This document shows positions 41,782 through 51,700 of a stretch of DNA of 64,000 nt, in pieces. This DNA is from Sphingomonas sp. PP-CE-1G-424. Its GTDB lineage: Bacteria; Pseudomonadota; Alphaproteobacteria; Sphingomonadales; Sphingomonadaceae. The notes beneath the pieces were generated by a model. The model searched no databases, was not told where the DNA came from, and worked only from the letters and a program-made list of their open reading frames with translations. The DNA lies in contig NZ_SLXW01000008.1 of the NCBI RefSeq assembly GCF_004341085.1, forward strand, positions 1 to 64,000, read 5' to 3'. Positions within the stretch are counted from its first letter, which is position 1, and each line of letters begins with the position of its first letter. A program made the position numbers and the translations under genes.

Positions 41782-42132
41782 TCAGCGCGCGGCATCCGCT
41801 GTGTTCAGCCGGTCGATCCATAACCGCGCCTCCTTCTGTTCGCCGACCGCGCTGGCGCTGACCGGGCCGCGCGCCGCGAAGAAGTCGCGGTGGAGTGCGA
41901 ACGGCTCGAGCATCAGGCGGTCGCGCATCGCATCGATGTCAGCACCCATGTCGTTGAGCGCGTCAATCGTCGGGGCGATCGCGGCGCGGACGCGGCGATC
42001 CGGGCTGCGATCGAACAGGCCGAGCGATCCGGATGCGGTCTTTTCCAGCGCAGCGATGAGGGTGTCGCGGTATTGGGTTTCGAGATCCTCGCGCTGGGCG
42101 TCGAGGCGGGCGAGGCGGTCGGGTTTTGCCAT
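41782..42132 (-). CDS. Hypothetical protein, coiled/helical
   Basis: This 116-residue protein starts MAKPDRLARLDAQREDLETQ, a charged helical region. TIDALNDMGADIDAMRDRLM and FALHRDFFAARGPV follow. It is soluble and without a signal peptide. The clear start and good composition favour a real gene. I cannot name a family. Confidence 0.6.
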   Translation of the reverse strand: MAKPDRLARLDAQREDLETQYRDTLIAALEKTASGSLGLFDRSPDRRVRAAIAPTIDALNDMGADIDAMRDRLMLEPFALHRDFFAARGPVSASAVGEQKEARLWIDRLNTADAAR

Positions 42133-42235
42133 TGGCCTGGGGTAGCGCGTGGGGAGGGGGCGTCAACTCGTCGCCTGGATTTGCTGGGCGTGGGATGAGG
42201 GTGGGGGGCACGAGCGGCTTGAGCGTCGCGTGTGG

Positions 42236-42300
42236 CGCGCGACATGGGCAAAGCCCATGCCGTCGGACGGGCTTTGCCCGCCGGCCGGGCTTGGCGGAGT
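42236..42300. repeat. GC-rich hairpins downstream of the EipA-like gene
   Basis: CATGGGCAAAGCCCATG (42242-42258) and CGGGCTTTGCCCG (42269-42281) are two adjacent short palindromes sharing a GGGCAAAGCCC core. They lie 50-90 bases past the stop of the minus-strand EipA-like gene. They may end or protect its mRNA; no T run follows. Confidence 0.4.
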
Positions 42301-42331
42301 CGGCCGGGCGTGGCCGGCTGCCCGTCTTCGC

Positions 42332-43126
42332 CTAGAACGGTAGCCACCGGCTCTTGTGCGTGATGTTCATGTAGCCGACGTTGACGCCCGCGCGCCAGCC
42401 GACGCCGAGGCGGATCGGAATCAGGACGACGTTGCCGCGCCGCAGATAGGTCGCGGCGAACCCGCCGACCAGGTACAGACGGCCCTCGACCGCGGGGAAG
42501 CGCTTGTAGAGCTCCTCGGTGTCGTAGAGGTTGTAGACCAGCACGAAGACCTTGTTCGCATCGCCGCCGACGTCGAAGCCGACCGACGGCCCGGTCCAGT
42601 AGACCGGCTGCTGGCCCTCGACCTTGTGACTCATGATCCCCGAGCCGTAGCGCACGCCGAGGATGAACGCGCCCGACGCCTCGCGCCCGGCGATGTACGC
42701 GTTGGGCTGGCCCTGGTCCTTGAGGATCTTCTCGAGGATGCCGCCGAGCCCGGCCGCGCCCTTGCCGAACACGCCTTCGCCTGCCGCCAGCAGGTCGTCG
42801 CGCTGATAGGTATCGGCAGCCTGCGTCGTCGCCTCGGCGCGCGCGGTCGGCGAGGCCGGGTCCGTCGCCGGATCTGACGCCGAATTTGGCGGCGGAGCCG
42901 GGGCGGGCGTCGGGTCGGACTGGACCTGCGTATCGATATCGGCGGGCCGCGACGGCTGCGTGGTCGTCTGCGCGCGCGACGGCGCGGTATAGGCGCGCGG
43001 CGCGAGGTCGCCATCGATCGCCTGATTGGGATCGATCGTGCGCACCTGCGCGGCGGCACCGCCGATCCCTCCACACATCGCGGCGGCGAAGGCACCCAAG
43101 CCGAGCCAGAAGTCACGCATGATCAT
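42332..43126 (-). CDS. EipA/DUF1134 family envelope protein
   Basis: This 264-residue protein has a signal peptide (MIMRDFWLGLGAFAAAMCGG to AAAQ) and a long Pro/Thr/Ala-rich linker (residues ~45-105). The C-terminal DUF1134 domain has GVRYGSGIMSHKVEGQQPVY, TGPSVGFDVGGDANKVFVLV, YNLYDTEELYKRFPAVEG and GVGWRAGVNVGYMNITH. In Brucella the family member EipA maintains envelope integrity. The double start (MIM) makes 43126 or 43120 equally possible. Confidence 0.8.
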   Translation of the reverse strand: MIMRDFWLGLGAFAAAMCGGIGGAAAQVRTIDPNQAIDGDLAPRAYTAPSRAQTTTQPSRPADIDTQVQSDPTPAPAPPPNSASDPATDPASPTARAEATTQAADTYQRDDLLAAGEGVFGKGAAGLGGILEKILKDQGQPNAYIAGREASGAFILGVRYGSGIMSHKVEGQQPVYWTGPSVGFDVGGDANKVFVLVYNLYDTEELYKRFPAVEGRLYLVGGFAATYLRRGNVVLIPIRLGVGWRAGVNVGYMNITHKSRWLPF

Positions 43127-43396
43127 TGTCCCCAAACCGGCGTCCGCAAACGGGGCACCAAACGATCGACCTTGAAACCATCGACCCCGACATGGTCGAT
43201 CCGATCGGACCGGTCGACCCGGTCCTTTCGCTCGGCCAGCGTAACCAACCTCGGCCTTGCCGCGCAATGAACGAACCGCCTAGCCGTGTCGAATTTGGGC
43301 GAATTCGCGATGAATGACACGAAGAGAGCGAATGACGCGAAGACAGCCGTTGCCCCGTGCGACGACCCTCGCTATAGCCCCGCATCTGCTGCAGCC

Positions 43397-43489
43397 GGAG
43401 ACGTGGGTGAGTGGCTGAAACCAGCGGTTTGCTAAACCGCCGTACCGGGTTTACTGGTACCGAGGGTTCGAATCCCTCCGTCTCCGCCA
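43397..43489 (+). tRNA. tRNA-Ser (GCT)
   Basis: This is a 93-nt class II tRNA with encoded CCA. The acceptor arms GGAGACG and CGTCTCC pair, the anticodon loop TTTGCTAAA reads GCT (codons AGC/AGU), and the long variable arm is CGTACCGGG ... CTGGTACCG. Integrase remnants follow downstream, so its 3' end probably served as an attachment site. Confidence 0.95.
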
Positions 43490-43646
43490 TTTTAATGTCC
43501 CACAGCATCTCACACCATCTCGGAAGCCTAGGATTTATCTCGCTTTTCATAGCGCGGTAGTCTCACGCGGTCCCATAGTTTCCCAGCCAAGCGCATGCTT
43601 GTTGGGGTATTTTGGGGGTACGCTGAAGACGTTCTGAGGGTATCAA

Positions 43647-43781
43647 GTGCTGACCGAATTATGCTGCCGTCAGGCCAAGGCGGCAAACAAGAGCTACAAG
43701 TTGTCCGATGCCCGGGGGCTTCGCATGTTCGTGACGACCGCCGGCTTCCGTTCTTGGCGCGGTCCGGCCGACTTATATTAA
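43647..43781 (+). pseudogene. Tyrosine integrase 5' stub (DUF4102 arm-binding domain)
   Basis: Forty-four codons read VLTELCCRQAKAANKSYKLS, then DARGLRMFVTTAGFRSW and a TAA at 43779. This is the N-terminal arm-type DNA-binding start of P4-like integrases (LTELAVRQAKP..K.YKL.D..GL.L.V...G...W). The catalytic domain is gone. Its position 158 bases after tRNA-Ser is that of an integrated element's left end. Confidence 0.65.
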
Positions 43782-43859
43782 TACGGGTGATCCAGATGAT
43801 CCACGCGTCAGGATGACTGAGATTACTCCCGGAAGCGTCCGCGTATGAACATCTTGATC

Positions 43860-44304
43860 GATCACGCCAACTTGATGGCCATGACCAGCTTGCAGCTTTG
43901 ACGGCAGCCAAGGTTCACCGCCGATCCACGAGACGCTGGATATCGTTTTGGTCGAACTCGAGCGTGGCCGTGTGGTGTTCGAGGGTTCGCCGTCGCGCAA
44001 GGTCTACAACCCGATCGGATCGGTGCATGGCGGCTATGCGGCGACGTTGCTCGACAGCGCCTGCGGCGCCGCGGTCCATTCCGGCCTGCCCGCAGGTCAG
44101 GGTTTTACGACATTGGAACTCAAGGTGTCGTATCATCGGTCGCTGAGCGAGGCGAGCGGACCAGTGCGTGCCGAGGGCAAGGCTGTTTCGCTAGGGCGTC
44201 GTGCCGCTTTTTCCGAAGCTCGACTGCTGGATGCACAGGGACGACTATGCGCATCGGCGACATCGACCCTGCTGATTTTCCCTATGGCGGCTTCCGCTAC
44301 GTGA
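43860..44304 (+). pseudogene. PaaI-type hotdog thioesterase, N-terminus damaged
   Basis: From 43948 a 118-residue frame gives a clear hotdog thioesterase: NPIGSVHGGYAATLLDSACG, FTTLELKVSYHR and VRAEGKAVSLGRRAAFSEAR. The natural N-terminus appears just upstream in two frames. DGHDQLAALTAAKVHRR lies before about 43910, then SPPIHETLDIVLVELERG. A frameshift therefore separates them, and no good start precedes the first piece. A shortened protein from TTG 43948 is the only intact option. The same DGHDQLAALL text occurs at 58314-58439. Confidence 0.55.
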
Positions 44305-44439
44305 CCCGATCGAGCGTGAGCAGGCTATGCTCGCATGCGACTTTAGCCTGCCTACCGCATTCCAAAGCAGCCATTCAGGTTCGGGCCATCGCTTCATGAC
44401 AATGATCGATAACCATCCATTCGAGGCGTTGGAAACAGC

Positions 44440-44778
44440 ATGACCATCAAGCCTATCGCGGTCGTCTTCGCCGCAGCTCTGGCACTTTCAATTGCGGCCC
44501 CTGCAATGGCCGTGGGCGATCTTCCAGGTACGCTCAGTCAACGACAGACGGCAGCGATATACAAAAAAATTCGCCCCCTACTCGGGGCTGAGGGTGCGAC
44601 CTGTCCGGCCGGTCAAACGGTGGAGACAGGTATCGTGACAGGCGGTTCAAGCCCTTCCGGTGGTTCTCAGACAACAACGATCATGTTCAATCGTGGCGGG
44701 AAGGTCGTTATCAACCGCACGTGGGATTCAAACGTCGGCAAAAAGCTGACGATATCAACAAAGATCGATTGTTCATGA
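44440..44778 (+). CDS. Small secreted hypothetical protein
   Basis: This 112-residue protein has a textbook signal peptide (MTIKPIAVVFAAALALSIAA, cleavage after PAMA). The mature part is ~88 residues with two cysteines (GATCPAGQ and the terminal IDCS) and a Ser/Gly-rich middle. It is probably periplasmic. No family known. Confidence 0.65.
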   Translation: MTIKPIAVVFAAALALSIAAPAMAVGDLPGTLSQRQTAAIYKKIRPLLGAEGATCPAGQTVETGIVTGGSSPSGGSQTTTIMFNRGGKVVINRTWDSNVGKKLTISTKIDCS

Positions 44779-44945
44779 GCGGGGAGCCGAGCAGGCGGCG
44801 TTGATGTCCCCATCCGCGATTCGCTGGATAACCCCGCCGCCACAACCACGCTTTTCTGCGGCTTTCGGCTCGGGCCGCATCCCGATTTCGCAATGCTGGA
44901 CGGTGAAACGATTGGGCATGGACAGACCTTCGATCGGTGCGGGGA

Positions 44946-46301
44946 TCAAGAGCGCAGGCTACGCGTGGCGCGCTGCGCCCGCACTTCGCGCAGGGTCGCG
45001 TTTGGGGTAAGGCCGGTCGCCGGCACCTTCGGCACGGCGACGCGCTGCGACAGGTAGATGCCGTTGTGACCCGAGCAGAGGTAGGCGACGAAGCAGGCCA
45101 CCGCGATCGGCACCGCATAGGCAGCGCCGAACAGCTCGATGCCCATGAAGGTGCAGGCGAGCGGTGTATTGGCGGCCCCAGCGAAGAGCGCGACGAACCC
45201 GATCGCTGCGAACACGTCGATCGGCACGCCGAACATAGGGGCAAGTGCATTACCGAGCGCCGCGCCGATGAAGAACAGCGGCGTGACCTCGCCGCCCTTG
45301 AAGCCGGCACTGAGCGTGACGACCGTGAACAGCAGCTTGAGCGCCCAGCTCCACGGATGCGTCTCAGGGCCGAAGAAGCTGGCGAGGGTGAGGCCGCCAG
45401 GTGTCGCCGCCAGCGTGCCGAGGCCGAGATAGTCGCGCGTGCCGAACAGGTGGACGAGCGCGATGACTGCGATCCCGCCAAGGACCGGACGCAGCGGGCC
45501 ATAGGGAACGACCCGCTTAAGCCACCCACCTAGTGCATGATTGGCTTCCGCGAAGACGAGACCGACCAACCCGAACGCCACCCCGGCGATGCCGGCTTTG
45601 GCGACGAGCAGCGCGTCGACCGGCACCAGCGTGGCGATCCGGTACACCCCGTGATGAATGCCCCATGCGAGGCACGTCCCGTCACCGACCAGCGCCGCGA
45701 CGAGACACGGCACAAGCGCGCGATATTCGACGCGCCCGATCGCCAGCACCTCCAGCGCGAAGACTGCGCCCGCGATCGGCGTGCCGAACACTGCGCCGAA
45801 CCCGGCCGCGATTCCGCCCATCAGCAGGATGCGGGTGCCGTCCGCGTCGAGCTTGAGCGCGCGACCAACGCCGCTGGCGAGGCTGCCGCCCAACTGGACG
45901 GCGGTGCCTTCGCGTCCGGCAGAACCGCCGAACAGATGCGTCACCACTGTGCCAAAGAAGATGAGCGGTGCCATCCGCAACGGCACCCCGCCGCCCGGTT
46001 CGTGGATTTGCTCGACGATGAGGTTGTTGCCGCCCTCCACCGAACGACCGATCAGCTGGTACAGCAGCCCTACCACGAAGCCGCCTACCGGAAGCAGGTA
46101 GACCAGCCAGGGCGCTGCGAACCGCAGCCTCGTAGCCGCGTCGAGGCTCCATAAAAACGCAGCGCAGAGCGTGCCAACGAGTGCGGCCATCGGCACCAGA
46201 ATAAGCGCCCAGCGCATGACCGACACGGCATGATCGCGACGATCGCGGACAAACGCCGCCACATTCAGGTCGTTATAGAGATTGCGAAACGTCGCGTGCA
46301 C
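44946..46301 (-). CDS. CLC-F type fluoride/proton antiporter
   Basis: This 451-residue ClC relative has the usual GSGIP selectivity loop replaced by GNNLIVEQIHEPGGGVP (near residue 90), the GNNLI signature of CLC-F antiporters that export fluoride. The gating glutamate is in GGSAGREGTAVQLGGS, and FKGGEVTPLFFIGAALG is the later conserved loop. GTG 46301 follows AGGAGGAATC, a strong Shine-Dalgarno, and a fluoride riboswitch lies just upstream. Motif and riboswitch agree on the function. Confidence 0.92.
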   Translation of the reverse strand: MHATFRNLYNDLNVAAFVRDRRDHAVSVMRWALILVPMAALVGTLCAAFLWSLDAATRLRFAAPWLVYLLPVGGFVVGLLYQLIGRSVEGGNNLIVEQIHEPGGGVPLRMAPLIFFGTVVTHLFGGSAGREGTAVQLGGSLASGVGRALKLDADGTRILLMGGIAAGFGAVFGTPIAGAVFALEVLAIGRVEYRALVPCLVAALVGDGTCLAWGIHHGVYRIATLVPVDALLVAKAGIAGVAFGLVGLVFAEANHALGGWLKRVVPYGPLRPVLGGIAVIALVHLFGTRDYLGLGTLAATPGGLTLASFFGPETHPWSWALKLLFTVVTLSAGFKGGEVTPLFFIGAALGNALAPMFGVPIDVFAAIGFVALFAGAANTPLACTFMGIELFGAAYAVPIAVACFVAYLCSGHNGIYLSQRVAVPKVPATGLTPNATLREVRAQRATRSLRS

Positions 46302-46330
46302 GATTCCTCCTGGCTGCCTTGCGGCGCTTG

Positions 46331-46393
46331 GTAGGAATCATCGGCCCTTGCGAGGGCAGTTCGGCCGAATAGCCCGGCGGAAATCCATCGCCG
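46331..46393 (-). promoter_or_regulatory. Fluoride riboswitch (crcB motif)
   Basis: Read on the minus strand, the aptamer has GGCGATGGATTTCCGCC, then AACTGCCCT, a GCAA-type turn, AGGGC and GATGATTCCTAC. These are the conserved blocks of the fluoride aptamer (GGCGATG...CCGCC...AACTGCCC...GGGC.GATG...CTAC). It ends 30 bases before the CLC-F GTG start, and the Shine-Dalgarno lies in between. Translation control is likely, with fluoride binding switching expression on. Confidence 0.93.
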
Positions 46394-46517
46394 TTGCGGC
46401 GCATATGTCGCGTGAGCGTAATCTCGTCAACGGCCGGCTTCGGTCAGATTTGCTGTTTCACCATCCTGAGTGGGAGCGGGCGTTGGCGCGCCGTCGATAT
46501 TGGAGCAGGTTCACTGG

Positions 46518-46940
46518 ATGCCCCAGCGCTTGAACCTGACCGCCCTCCTCGTTGACGACTATGAAACCGCTCTTTCCTTCTTCGTCGGCAAGCTTGGCTT
46601 CGAGTTGCGTGAAGATACCGCGCTGGCAGATGACAAACGATGGGTGGTGGTCGCACCGTACGGCGCGGCGAGCGGACTGCTATTGGCGAGGGCTGTCGGC
46701 GACCGGCAACGTAGGGCAATCGGCGATCAAAGCGGCGGGCGCGTGTTCCTGTTTCTCGAAACAGACGACTTCACCCGTGACTACCTCGCCTACACGGAGC
46801 AGGGTATCCGCTTCGTCGAGGCGCCTCGCCATGAGCCATACGGCACCGTGGCTGTCTTCGAAGACCTCTACGGCAACCGATGGGATCTGATCGAACCTTT
46901 CACCCGGCAAACGATGATTCCTGCACACCTACCCAGATGA
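46518..46940 (+). CDS. VOC (glyoxalase/bleomycin resistance fold) family protein
   Basis: This 140-residue protein starts MPQRLNLTALLVDDYETALS, followed by FFVGKLGFELREDT. It ends with AVFEDLYGNRWDLIEPF, the usual second VOC strand-turn with a metal-ligand Glu. It lacks clues to its substrate. The 3' end overlaps the mgtC relic by 73 bases on the opposite strand. ATG 46518 is preferred to the upstream frame. Confidence 0.78.
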   Translation: MPQRLNLTALLVDDYETALSFFVGKLGFELREDTALADDKRWVVVAPYGAASGLLLARAVGDRQRRAIGDQSGGRVFLFLETDDFTRDYLAYTEQGIRFVEAPRHEPYGTVAVFEDLYGNRWDLIEPFTRQTMIPAHLPR

Positions 46941-47309
46941 GCGACAATGACGTCCAGTTCGGTAACATGCGCGCTGGTCGGCAGGAGGATCGCACCGAGT
47001 TCGACGGACGCTTCGTCCTCGGCCATCGTCTCGATCTCGCGCGTCGGGTAGTGTTGCAACTCGCGCTCGTCGTAGAGAATGTCGCGTGCCATCGCGATCT
47101 GCTCGACGGGACACACGACGTGGACGCGGTACAGCGCTTCGGTCTTGCCCCTGTCCCGCCGTCCGGAGGGTGAGATCGACGAAGGCTGCCGGCCCTAAGG
47201 CGACCAGGACGTTGATACGAAGCCCCGCGGTTCGCGTGCCCAGTACGAAGGCCGTCGCGAGCGATCCGAAGGTGACCGTCAGGGCGCGGACATCCAAATC
47301 GACCGTCAC
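46868..47309 (-). pseudogene. mgtC remnant with large internal deletion
   Basis: The frame opens at GTG 47309 with ALTVTFGSLATAFVLGTRTA and GLRINVLVALGPAAFVDL, the MgtC membrane start (..GLRTNALV..GAA.FVDL). It then jumps within ~10 codons to the C-terminal cytoplasmic domain in another frame (KTEALYRVHVVCPVEQIAMA). About 100 residues are missing and the frame is lost. The GTG overlaps the efflux lipoprotein stop (GTGA), so it was once the last gene of the metal-efflux operon. Confidence 0.6.
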
Positions 47310-48790
47310 GGGTTCCGTGGGATGACTGATTCACCAGCAGCGGGATGTTGCCAATCGCCCCCCATCGCCTGGAACAGCGCGACGGTATTGCTCAGCCGCG
47401 CGGTCTGCGCCTGTATGACGCCCAGCCGGGCCTGGAGATACGTCGCCTGCGCCTGGATCAGATAGGTGTTGTCGACGTCGCCGAGCGCCGCCCGGCTCTT
47501 TGCGATCGTCAGGCTGCCGGCCGCGGAGGTTTCGGCACGCGTCTGCGCCGCCAGAAGATCGCCGTTCGCGCGGATCGCTTCGAGCGTGTCGGCCACGTTC
47601 TGAAACGCCGTCAACACCGCGCTCCTGTATTGCGCGGCAGCCTGATCGCGTAAGGCACGCGCCGCCCGAGCACGTCTTGCCAGCGTGCCGCCATCGAAGA
47701 TCGGCTGGAGCAGCCCGGCCGTCAGGTTATAGAAGAAACCGCCGGGTCCGGTCAGCGCGGAGAGCGTTTCGCCGGCCAGGCCCGAATCCGCGCTGAGGGT
47801 GAGGCTGGGCAGGCGGGCGGCGATCGCGACGCCGTATTGTGCGTTGAGCGCGCGTATATTTGCCTCGGCGAGCTCGATATCGGGGCGCTGCTCCAGCAAC
47901 TGCGCGGGCAGGCTTACCGGCAACTCGGTTGGCAAGGCGAACGAAGCCAGCGTGAAGATGGCCTCCGGCTGATCCTCGGGTGGACGCCCAAGCAGCACGG
48001 CAAGCGCATTACGCTGCTGTGCGAGTTGCCGACGCAGATCGGGCACCAACGCCTCGGTCTGTGCCAGTGCCGCATCCTGGGCAACGACGTCGCCGCGCGG
48101 AATGGATCCGAGTTCGAACTGGCGCTGGATCAGCGCGCGCAGACGGCGTTGCTGGTCCGCCAGATCGAGCGTTACCGCCAGCTGTCCGCGTAACTGCGCC
48201 TCCTGAAGCGCCGCGTTCACGACGTTGGCGGCAAGCGTGAGATAGGTCGCCTCCACCGTGAAGCGTTGCGCATCGCGCTGCGCCGCAGCGGATTCGATCG
48301 TCCGTCGGACGCCCCCGAACAAGTCGGGAGTGTAACCGACGCTCAACTGCCCGGTGTAGACATTGAAGATCGACGCGCCGGAGCTTTGCGGCGAGGCGAT
48401 CTCGGATGCCACGCGCTGGCGGTTTGCGGTCGCCCCCGCCGTCACGGTCGGCAACAGCGCACCGCGTTCGGCGCGATAGGACTCCTGCGCCGCTCGCAAG
48501 GCCGCTTGGGCCGCCTCGACGTCCGGGTTGGCCGCGAACGCCTGCGCGACGAGCCGATCGAGGTCCGGCGAACCAAATGCGGTCCACCATTTTGCCTGCG
48601 GGCGCGCGCCGATCAGAAAGCGTTGCGCGTCGCCGATCGGGATCGCCGTGGCGGTCGTCTGAACGGGGAGCGGGGCAGACGTATAGCGGTCCGTCCGCGG
48701 CAGTTCGGGCCGCACGTAGCGCGGGCCGACGGCACAGCCCGAGAGAGTGGCCAGCAGCATGACGGACAGGGGGAGGGATCGGAGTGTCAT
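47306..48790 (-). CDS. RND efflux outer membrane lipoprotein (NodT/CzcC-like)
   Basis: This 494-residue TolC-like channel has a lipoprotein signal (MLLATLSGC, lipid Cys19) and two OEP repeats (for example WWTAFGSPDLDRLVAQAFAA and GGTLARRARAARALRDQAAA). It forms the outer membrane duct of the tripartite pump encoded upstream. ATG 48790 overlaps the RND gene stop (ATGA). Confidence 0.87.
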   Translation of the reverse strand: MTLRSLPLSVMLLATLSGCAVGPRYVRPELPRTDRYTSAPLPVQTTATAIPIGDAQRFLIGARPQAKWWTAFGSPDLDRLVAQAFAANPDVEAAQAALRAAQESYRAERGALLPTVTAGATANRQRVASEIASPQSSGASIFNVYTGQLSVGYTPDLFGGVRRTIESAAAQRDAQRFTVEATYLTLAANVVNAALQEAQLRGQLAVTLDLADQQRRLRALIQRQFELGSIPRGDVVAQDAALAQTEALVPDLRRQLAQQRNALAVLLGRPPEDQPEAIFTLASFALPTELPVSLPAQLLEQRPDIELAEANIRALNAQYGVAIAARLPSLTLSADSGLAGETLSALTGPGGFFYNLTAGLLQPIFDGGTLARRARAARALRDQAAAQYRSAVLTAFQNVADTLEAIRANGDLLAAQTRAETSAAGSLTIAKSRAALGDVDNTYLIQAQATYLQARLGVIQAQTARLSNTVALFQAMGGDWQHPAAGESVIPRNP

Positions 48791-51700
48791 AGCGAAGGCT
48801 CCAGCGCGGGATCGGCGGAAGGACGTGGCGCAGCGGAGGCCTTCGCCTCGACGCGCCGCTCGATCAGGAAATAGAGCGCCGGGATCAGGAACAGCGTCAG
48901 GAAGGTCGTCAGGACCAGCCCTCCGACCACGACCGTACCGATCCCGCGCTGCACGTCGCTGCCGACGCCGGTGGCGAGCGCGGCCGGCAGCATCCCGACC
49001 GTTGCCACGGTCGCGGTGGTCAGCACCGGGCGAAGCCGCTCGGCCGCGCCCTCGATCACCGCGTCGATCAACGCCAGCCCGCGGCTTCGCGCCGCGTTCA
49101 GGTTCGACACCATGATGATCCCGTTCTGCACCGCGACGCCGAACAGCGCGATGAACCCTACCGCCGATGCGACGTTCAGCGTCACCCCTGTCAGATGGAG
49201 CGCGATCAGTCCTCCCAGTGCCGCAAGCGGCACGAGACCCAGCACGAGCAGCGCATAGCGGAACACGCCGAACAGCGAATAGAGCAGGATCAGCATCAGC
49301 GCCGCGACGATGCCGAAGATGATGCGCAACCGCGCCTCGGCCCGACGCTGGTTCTCGAACTGGCCACCGAAGGTCAGCTCGAACCTGCTGTGATCGTATT
49401 TCACCTGCGAGGCGATCTTGGACTGGGCCTCGGCAAGGAAGCTGGTCAGGTCACGATCGCGATAGTCCAGCTTCACGGTGAGATGGCGGCGCGTCAGTTC
49501 GCGCGTGATCGTGCTTTCGCCCGCCTGATAGCCGATCGTGGCGACCGAGGAGAGCGGGACATGCGCGCCGCCGGTCGTGGTCAGGACGAGGTCGCCCAGA
49601 TGCTCCACCGTATCCCGTGCGGCAGCCGGAAAGCGCACGGCCAGGTCGTACACCCGCTCGCCGACGAAGATCTGCGAGAAGCCCTGTCCACTGACAGCGG
49701 TCGCCAGCAGGTCGTTCACGTCGGCGATGCTGATGCCGTAGCGGGCGAGGGCGGCGCGATCGACCTTGACGACGACCTGGGGCAGGGGCGGCTCCTGATC
49801 GATCGCCACGCCGTAGGAGCCGCGCACCGACTGCAGCACGCCGACGATGTCCTGCGCGATCCGCCGACCTTCCTTCAGGTCCTCGCCGAAGACCTTGACC
49901 ACGAGTGCGCTGTGCGCACCGGAGATCTTGTCGTTGACGCCATCGATCATCGGTTGGCTGAAACCGATCTGATAGCCGGGCAGCCGCGAAAGCCGCGCGT
50001 TCATCCGTCGAACGAGTTCGTCTTTGCTCTCATGGTCGGGCCAGGTGTCGTATGGTTTCAGGCCGACGCTCGACTCGATATGCGACGGCGTGAAGGGATC
50101 CGTGCCGTCGTCGTTACGTCCGGTCTGCGTGACCATGTACGACACTTCGGGGAAGCTCAGCACCTCGGCACGCAGGTCGCCCGCCATCCGCTTTGCGGTA
50201 TCGAGTGAAATCCCCGCGGGCATCGAGACCTGGAGCCAGAGCGACCCTTCGTCGAGTTCGGGCAGATATTCCCGACCGACCGTCGCGCCGAGCCCCACCA
50301 CCGCAACCGCGGCGACCAACACGGTCGCAACAGCGATCCGCGGACGCGCGATGAGCGCGGCGAGCGACCGGCGATAGCCCGTCTCCGCGCGCATGAGGAC
50401 CGGGTTGTGGACGATCCGCCGGGGCTTGCGCAGCATCATATAGGCCAGCGCCGGCACCAGGGTCAGCGACAGGACGAGCGCGCCGAGCAGCGAATAGCCG
50501 ACCGCATAGGCCATCGGCGAGAACAGCTTGGCCTCGACGCGCTGGAACGCGAACAGCGGTAGATACGCCGCGATGATGATAAGCGTCGCGAAGAAGATCG
50601 GCCGCGCGACGGATACTGCGGCCTGGCGGACGTCCTGTTCGCTCAGCACCGCATCGGGGTCCGCCTCGCGACGGCGCAGGATCGCTTCGGTCATCACGAT
50701 CGCGCCGTCCACGAGGATACCGAAATCGATCGCGCCGAGTGACAGCAGGTTCGCAGACACGCCGGTCAGGTACATCAGTGCGAACGCGACGAGCATGGCG
50801 AACGGTATGACCACCGCGACGATCAGCGCGGCGCGTGCACTTCCGAGGAACAGGATCAGCACGAAGACGACGAGGCCGATGCCCAGGAAGACGGTGTGCG
50901 AGACCTTGTGGATCGTCGCGTCGATCAGGTTGCTACGATCGATATAAGGCACGATTCGCACGTCCTGCGCCTTCAGCGAGGCATTGAGCTGATCGACCTT
51001 GGCGTGGAGCGCATCCAGCACTGGCCCGGCATTGGCGCCCTTCAGTAGAAGCGCGATTCCCTCGATCGAGTCGTTGTTGTAGTCCTTGCCGAGGATGCCG
51101 TGACGTTCCTGGTTGCCGAGTTTCAGAGTGCCCAGATCGGCGACATGGACGGGCGTACCGTCCTTCGTCTTGACGGTGATCGCGCCGATATCGTCGAGCG
51201 TCCGGAGCCGGCCGATACCGCGCACGACATAGCCGAGCTCTCCGCGGTTCACGACGCTGCCGCCCGCGTTCGCGTTGTTGGCACCGATCGCATCGGTGAC
51301 GTCCTTCAAGGCGATCCCGTAGCGCGACAGCGCGGCTGGATCGATCTCGAGCTGGTACTGCGTGGTGATACCGCCGAAATTGTTGACGTTGGCGATGCCA
51401 TCGATGCCGCGTAGCGCGGGAATGACCGTCCAGCGCTGGATCTCGGACAGCTCGCGCAGCGACTTCGTGTCGCTCTCGAGCGTGTAGCGATAGACCTCGC
51501 CGATCGGCGACGTGAAATCGTCGAGTCCGGCCTCGACGCCCTCGGGCAGATCGGCCGCGGCGATCCGCTCCTGCAGCCGCTGACGCGCCCAATAGCCTTC
51601 GACGCCGTCCTTGAAGACCACCGTGATGAGCGTCAGGCCGAAGGCGGTGCGGGAGCGCATCATCGCGAGGCCGGGCGTGCCGTTCAACGCGCGCTCCAGC

